Below, piece by piece: positions 60,285 through 64,000 of a DNA stretch of 64,000 nucleotides. Each line of letters starts with the position of its first letter. Positions within the stretch are counted from its first letter, which is position 1. The notes under the pieces were generated by a model, which worked only from the letters and a program-made list of their open reading frames with translations, did not search any database and had not been told where the DNA came from. The position numbers and the translations under genes are program-made. Source of the stretch: Saccharibacillus brassicae (lineage in GTDB: Bacteria; Bacillota; Bacilli; Paenibacillales; Paenibacillaceae); NCBI RefSeq assembly GCF_006542275.1, contig NZ_CP041217.1:2341501-2405500 (forward strand), read 5' to 3'.

Positions 60285-61361
60285 TTACGCGTTTTCCAAC
60301 TGCCGCACTTCAAGCCCTTCCGGAAAAGCCAGTGCCCGCACATCCCCGATCAGCCCGTCGATCTCCGCTTCCGTCGTGCCCCAGCTCGTGCAGAAGCGCA
60401 CGGCGGTGTGTCCGGCGTCGACTTTGGCCCAGGTCGAAAACGTATGCTGCTTCCGCAGTCCGTTCAGCAGCGCGTCCGGCAGGATCGGGAACTGTTGGTT
60501 GGTCGGCGAAGCATGCAGGAACCCGAAGCCCATGCCGCCCAGCGCGTCTCTCAGCTTGACGGCAAGAGTGACCGCACTGCGCGAAATGTCGAAATACAGC
60601 CCGTCCTCGAACAGCGTCTCGAACTGGATGCCGAGCAGGCGCCCTTTGGCCAGCAGGCCGCCGCGCTGCTTGATCAGATAGCGGAAATCGCGCTTGAGCG
60701 CTTCGTTCGAGATCACGACGGCTTCGCCCATCAGCGCGCCGAGCTTGGTGCCGCCGATGTAGAACACGTCGGTGAGCCGCGCCAGGTCGGCCAGCGTCAC
60801 GTCGCTGCCTTCGGCGGCCAGCGCGTAACCGAGCCGTGCGCCGTCGACGAACAGCGGCAGGCCGTATTCGCGGCAGACCTGACTGAGCGCTTCGAGTTCC
60901 GCAAGGCTGTAGACGGTTCCGTTCTCCGTCGACTGCGAAATATAGACCATGCCCGGCTGCACCGTATGCTGGCGCGCGTCGTCGGTCCAATGGTCGAGGC
61001 AGGCTTGGCGCACCTGCTGCGCGGTAATCTTGCCGTCTTGATGCGGCAGCGTCAGCACTTTGTGCCCGGTCGATTCGATCGCGCCGGTCTCGTGCCCCGC
61101 GATATGCCCCGTGTCCGCGGACAGCACGCCCTGATGCGGACGCAGCAGCGCGGCGATCACGGTCGTGTTCGTCTGCGTGCCGCCGACGAGGAAATGGACG
61201 TCCGCCTGCTCCGACCGGCACTCCCGGCGGATCAGCGCGCGGGCGCAGTCGCAGTATTCGTCGGTGCCGTAGCCGCTCGTCTGGTCCAGATTGGTCTCAA
61301 GCAGGCGCTGCAGGATGCGTGGGTGGGCGCCTTGGGTATAATCGCTCTCAAATCGGGTCAT
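60285..61361 (-). CDS. Low-specificity threonine aldolase-like PLP enzyme
   Basis: 358 residues, fold-type I aminotransferase-like. FVDGARLGYAL contains the cofactor-pairing D173, and the Schiff-base lysine is K206 in YIGGTKLGAL. FESDYTQGAHPRILQRL and FLVGGTQTNTTVIAALL are typical of the beta-eliminating lyase / L-threonine aldolase family, which splits threonine to glycine and acetaldehyde. GGAGAG precedes the ATG. Monocistronic with a strong terminator; cytosolic tetramer expected from the family. Confidence 0.88.
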   Translation of the reverse strand: MTRFESDYTQGAHPRILQRLLETNLDQTSGYGTDEYCDCARALIRRECRSEQADVHFLVGGTQTNTTVIAALLRPHQGVLSADTGHIAGHETGAIESTGHKVLTLPHQDGKITAQQVRQACLDHWTDDARQHTVQPGMVYISQSTENGTVYSLAELEALSQVCREYGLPLFVDGARLGYALAAEGSDVTLADLARLTDVFYIGGTKLGALMGEAVVISNEALKRDFRYLIKQRGGLLAKGRLLGIQFETLFEDGLYFDISRSAVTLAVKLRDALGGMGFGFLHASPTNQQFPILPDALLNGLRKQHTFSTWAKVDAGHTAVRFCTSWGTTEAEIDGLIGDVRALAFPEGLEVRQLENA

Positions 61362-61451
61362 GGGTCATCTCTCCGTTTTCTGTATGGATATAAGCCGATG
61401 CCTCCATCATACTCTCTCCGGCGAGAAATTTGTATATTTATGCGTTAAATT

Positions 61452-62534
61452 TTATCGAACTTGTTTGCCTGGTGCGGACGAATTGATCACCAACCTGAAT
61501 GCCCAGAGCACTACCTCCGCGAAAAAGAGAACAGACAGCATCCATGCTCCGCCAACCAATATCCACTCACGAAGGACACTAAGCCCATGCTGTGCATTTT
61601 CCGGGAACAAGCGTCCGCCCTGCTGCGTGAAGAAGTAGAACATCCCGAGCGTAAACAGTCTGGACCACTGCGCCGGGGCATACACGCCGATCCCTTCGGC
61701 CCAGCCGTATTGGCGGACGCGCAGCACGCCGCGCACGATCTCCGCGCTTTCCACGAGCAGCAGAAGCAGCAGGGCAAAGATCCAGATGCCCAGCAGCACG
61801 CCGTCCGGAAACACGGACGATTTTAGCGCTGCGGCGCCTGTAATGGCGACGGCTCCGTACAGGATGCAGTTCGTCTCCGGCCAATCGTCGGCCAGCGTCC
61901 AGTCTTTGCGCGCGTAACGCAGCACGAGCAGCGCCGCCGCGGCCAGATAGAACAGGATGCCGAGCAGCACGAGCACCCGGTAGACCATGTACTCTTTGGC
62001 GCCGAACAGCTCGTGCAGCATGAGCGAGACCGACTGGATCGCGACGGCCGTCAGCAAAATAACGCCGTGCAGCTTCAGGTTCCGCCACTGCCCGGCGATC
62101 TCGCCCGCCGCCAGCGAAGCGGCGAACAGGTAGAAGATCAGCAGGCCGGCGTTCAGGATGCCGAGCGGCACGAGCACCGGATGCAGCTCGGGGAAGTTGA
62201 CATGGGCCGCCGTCAGCGCCGACGACGTGCCCGCGACCCACGTGCCGATCGCGAAGCGTCCGACGGGCTCGTCCCAATGGCGGCTCCGGAAGCTGCGGTC
62301 GCGCACGCTGCCCAGATAAGCGGCCAGCAGGCCCAGCCAGAGCAGCAGCGTCAGCCCGGCGGCAATCTGCGCTCCGATCGAGCCTTTGCCGGCAAAATGG
62401 ATCACGACCCCCTGCGTGAAAATGGCGCACGCCATCACGCTTGCGGCGGACGCGGTCGGAATTTCGGGCATGCGGACCGTCCAGGCCAATACGCAGGCCA
62501 GCAGCAGTCCGATCCCGAAAAGGATGATCAGCAT
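61452..62534 (-). CDS. Ten-helix integral membrane protein (SLAC1/TDT-like, uncertain)
   Basis: 360 residues from the ATG at 62534 (AAAGGAG with 7-nt spacing; an ATG at 62540 is too close). About ten membrane helices: LIILFGIGLLLACVLAWTV, ASVMACAIFTQGVVIHFAG, GAQIAAGLTLLLWLGLLAAYLG, VLVPLGILNAGLLIFYLFAASLAAG, and a C-terminal VLFFAEVVLWAFRLVI. The layout with AIGTWVAGTSS and CILYGAVAITGAA resembles the TDT (tellurite resistance/dicarboxylate) channel family, but this is weak. An upstream leader contains a terminator-like hairpin. Confidence 0.6.
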   Translation of the reverse strand: MLIILFGIGLLLACVLAWTVRMPEIPTASAASVMACAIFTQGVVIHFAGKGSIGAQIAAGLTLLLWLGLLAAYLGSVRDRSFRSRHWDEPVGRFAIGTWVAGTSSALTAAHVNFPELHPVLVPLGILNAGLLIFYLFAASLAAGEIAGQWRNLKLHGVILLTAVAIQSVSLMLHELFGAKEYMVYRVLVLLGILFYLAAAALLVLRYARKDWTLADDWPETNCILYGAVAITGAAALKSSVFPDGVLLGIWIFALLLLLLVESAEIVRGVLRVRQYGWAEGIGVYAPAQWSRLFTLGMFYFFTQQGGRLFPENAQHGLSVLREWILVGGAWMLSVLFFAEVVLWAFRLVINSSAPGKQVR

Positions 62535-62661
62535 ACACATTCTCCTTTCGCGCTTCGGCTTCCCGACAGCGGGCGTTCTCTGTAAATAGAAGGACCGGAT
62601 CGCGGTTTTTGAAACAGGTTGCGGCTTGAGGCGGGATTGCGGCAAAACAGCGGCATTGCAA

Positions 62662-62696
62662 AAAGCGGCGCCCCTTCGCTCGAAGGACGCCGCTCT
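62662..62696 (-). terminator. Orphan terminator hairpin in the leader of the ten-helix protein
   Basis: On the minus strand AGCGGCG-CCTTCG pairs with CGAAGGGGCGCCGCT and is followed by TTTTTGC. No gene ends here: the hairpin lies about 130 nt upstream of the start at 62534. It may be an attenuator or the end of an unseen small RNA. Confidence 0.6.
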
Positions 62697-62788
62697 GTTT
62701 GCCGCTCGCTTGCTGATCGACGCAGCCGTTCGGACTACGTGAGTCGTGTATGGCCGATTCCGGCTAGTGTCAGATTGGATTTATAGAG

Positions 62789-62824
62789 AAAAGCCCAACT
62801 TTCTACTTGGAAAGTCGGGCTTTT
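62789..62824. terminator. Orphan bidirectional terminator
   Basis: AAAAGCCCAACTTTC pairs with GAAAGTCGGGCTTTT around TACTTG; no annotated gene ends at it in either direction. Confidence 0.65.
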
Positions 62825-62945
62825 CGACTAATTTTGTATGTATTAGGTTTTATTTTTATTATATAATAAAAATAAAACACAATTTTATAAGCACTCTTTA
62901 AAGAATATTCTGATGACAACGATCCGTTGGAAAGGAGAGATTTCG

Positions 62946-63365
62946 ATGTATAACACTAAATCGATTGTTACGTGGATTGCCGCTCTTGCTTTATGTTTGG
63001 GAGAGGGAATGTATGTTGCACAAGCCGGCGTCCAGGAAGAAGAGAGCCAAAGATATATAGCCGTTTCTGAATTCAAAGGGTATACCGCTTTTACGGATGA
63101 ATTCAACACGGAAAGTAAACACGGCAAATATTTAGATATCACGGTAGAAAACACTTCTGATACTCCCGTTTTTATAAGCGTGGATGCGAATGCTGCACCT
63201 TTTATCGAGAATTATAAATTAACCGGAAAAAGCAAAAAAACGATACATATAGAAGATCTTATTCATAACGGATTAAGCTCTGATTTTTCAATTTATATTT
63301 ATAACAAAAACGGAAAACAATATGCTCTTAACGTAACAGCTTTACAATTCCAAGACCGCAATTAA
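62946..63365 (+). CDS. Small AT-rich secreted protein
   Basis: 139 residues from the ATG at 62946 (AAAGGAGAG 9 nt upstream). A signal peptide (IVTWIAALALCLGEGMYVAQA, cleavage near residue 27) is followed by a compact domain with FKGYTAFTDEFNTESKHGKYLDITVENTSDTPVFISVDANAAPF, ending SSDFSIYIYNKNGKQYALNVTALQ. This looks like an immunoglobulin-like beta-sandwich. Low GC and codon use differ from both neighbours. No family recognised; it ends just before a 28-bp palindrome. Confidence 0.7.
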   Translation: MYNTKSIVTWIAALALCLGEGMYVAQAGVQEEESQRYIAVSEFKGYTAFTDEFNTESKHGKYLDITVENTSDTPVFISVDANAAPFIENYKLTGKSKKTIHIEDLIHNGLSSDFSIYIYNKNGKQYALNVTALQFQDRN

Positions 63366-63408
63366 CGTTGTTCCTACGATCGGATTCCCAAACCTATCCC
63401 CACGCAGA

Positions 63409-63436
63409 AAAAGCCTTGACTTAAGTCAAGGCTTTT
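63409..63436. promoter_or_regulatory. 28-bp perfect palindrome upstream of the DUF4386 gene
   Basis: AAAAGCCTTGACTT is followed at once by its reverse complement, with a near-perfect extension to 63403-63442. The core CCTTGACTTAAGTCAAGG resembles MerR-family operators; a TACAAT -10 box lies at 63452-63457. The same element may terminate the small secreted-protein gene. Confidence 0.55.
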
Positions 63437-63493
63437 CCTGCGTCCGCCCCCTACAATGAAGACAAGACCAAGCATCCAAAAGGAGAGAAATCC

Positions 63494-64000
63494 ATGGAAA
63501 ACACGACTCATCCCCACACCCCTGCGCAGCGGGGCGCGGCATTGACAGCGGGCGTATCGCTGCTGCTGATGGCCGCAATCGCCGGGCTCGGCTACGGCTG
63601 GATTCACGGCATGCTTGTCGTACAGGACGACGCTGCCGCCACTGCGGCCAATCTGCGCTCCGCATCGGGTTGGTTCAGGGCGGAAATATTCGGCTGGCTG
63701 CTCATTCTGATCTGCGACGCGGCGGCCGCCTGGGCGCTGTACGTGTTCTTCGAACCGGTCCATCGCGGCGGGTCGCTGCTCGGCGCCTGGCTCCGCCTGA
63801 CCTACACCGCGCTGCTCGGCACCGCGATCGCGGCTCTCGTCGCCGCTCTGCTGCTGGCCGGCCAAGCCGGCCCGCTCCCGGGTGCTGCCGGCTCGAACGC
63901 CGCCCTCGTCAAGCTGGCGCTGGACGCGTTCGACCTGATCTGGTCGATCGGACTGGTCGTGTTCGGCCTGCATCTGCTGACGCTCGGCCTGCTGGCGCTG
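63494..64000 (+). CDS. DUF4386 family membrane protein (cut by window edge)
   Basis: 169 residues to the edge, from the ATG at 63494 (AAAGGAGAG upstream). After a short polar start, hydrophobic helices follow: ALTAGVSLLLMAAIAGLGYGW, FGWLLILICDAAAAWALYVFF, LRLTYTALLGTAIAALVAALLL and FDLIWSIGLVVFGLHLLTLG. The PAQRGAALTAG and WAL(Y)VFFEPV motifs are those of DUF4386 proteins, usually ~230 residues with six helices and no known function. A palindrome and -10 box precede it. Confidence 0.8.
   Translation, partial: MENTTHPHTPAQRGAALTAGVSLLLMAAIAGLGYGWIHGMLVVQDDAAATAANLRSASGWFRAEIFGWLLILICDAAAAWALYVFFEPVHRGGSLLGAWLRLTYTALLGTAIAALVAALLLAGQAGPLPGAAGSNAALVKLALDAFDLIWSIGLVVFGLHLLTLGLLAL

Noticed and set aside
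60021..60343. Short minus-strand open frames between the acetyltransferase and threonine aldolase genes
   Set aside because: They overlap the AACGAATCGTC repeats and the terminator, with Arg/Ser-rich translations and no ribosome sites.
62535..62945. Riboswitch in front of the ten-helix membrane protein
   Set aside because: A terminator-like hairpin is present but I could not recognise the conserved core of any known riboswitch class.

Overview
The window looks like chromosomal DNA from a GC-rich member of the Paenibacillaceae (Bacillota), close in style to Saccharibacillus or Paenibacillus. This is inferred from strong AGGAGG-type ribosome binding sites with many GTG and TTG starts, CcpA-type cre sites, a large SLH-anchored surface protein, a PaiA acetyltransferase, and LplA/LplB/LplC-type sugar uptake genes that lack their own ATPase. 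No rRNA, tRNA, CRISPR array, phage module or transposase was recognised. Base composition is uniformly GC-rich except for two AT-rich islands (about 28.8-30.2 kb and 62.8-63.4 kb).

Layout. 0-7.2 kb: the end of a glycosyltransferase, then mostly housekeeping and accessory enzymes (glycerate kinase, aldo/keto reductase, acetyltransferase, Cys-rich pentapeptide-repeat protein, YjdM/PhnA-like protein, M20 carbamoylase, lipid kinase). 7.4-17.4 kb: a six-gene minus-strand operon, SWIM zinc finger - HEAT-like protein - MoxR ATPase - DUF5682 - VWA protein - GNAT/leucine-rich-repeat fusion, whose biochemical role is not described to my knowledge. 18.0-32.5 kb: a broken-up locus with a carbohydrate-binding-type lipoprotein, a VTC-type polyphosphate polymerase domain protein with a DUF4956 membrane partner, and an OmpR-type two-component system with a repeat-rich sensor. 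Between these lie a sugar ABC importer, an ArsR/NTF2 pair, a MarR/PaiA pair, a cluster of DnaA boxes and an AT-rich secreted-protein/small-membrane-protein pair.

The strongest new observation is that the three promoters of that scattered locus (lipoprotein, VTC-DUF4956, two-component system) share one arrangement: TTTAAG-N5-CTAAAG, then exactly 10 nt, then a TANNAT -10 box. This makes them one candidate regulon, with the response regulator as the likely binder and its own gene autoregulated.

32.5-34.3 kb is gene-free and made of dispersed repeats. 34.3-39.5 kb carries a SEC-C protein, a papain-like peptidase candidate, a CdsA-type cytidylyltransferase, a methyltransferase, a frameshifted EamA transporter and its divergent TrmB regulator. 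39.9-46.8 kb holds a 1230-residue SLH/FIVAR/RCC1 surface protein and a 7TM histidine kinase/BTAD response regulator pair. 46.9-64 kb is a mosaic: LtrA, a foldback MITE-like element between two copies of one terminator hairpin, a GH94-type phosphorylase, SelO, a TetR/SDR pair with shared operators, acetyltransferases, a secreted coiled-coil protein, a GH3 glucosidase, threonine aldolase, membrane proteins and a small AT-rich secreted protein. The transporter, GH94 and GH3 genes, with their cre-like sites, suggest a plant-polysaccharide or oligosaccharide lifestyle.
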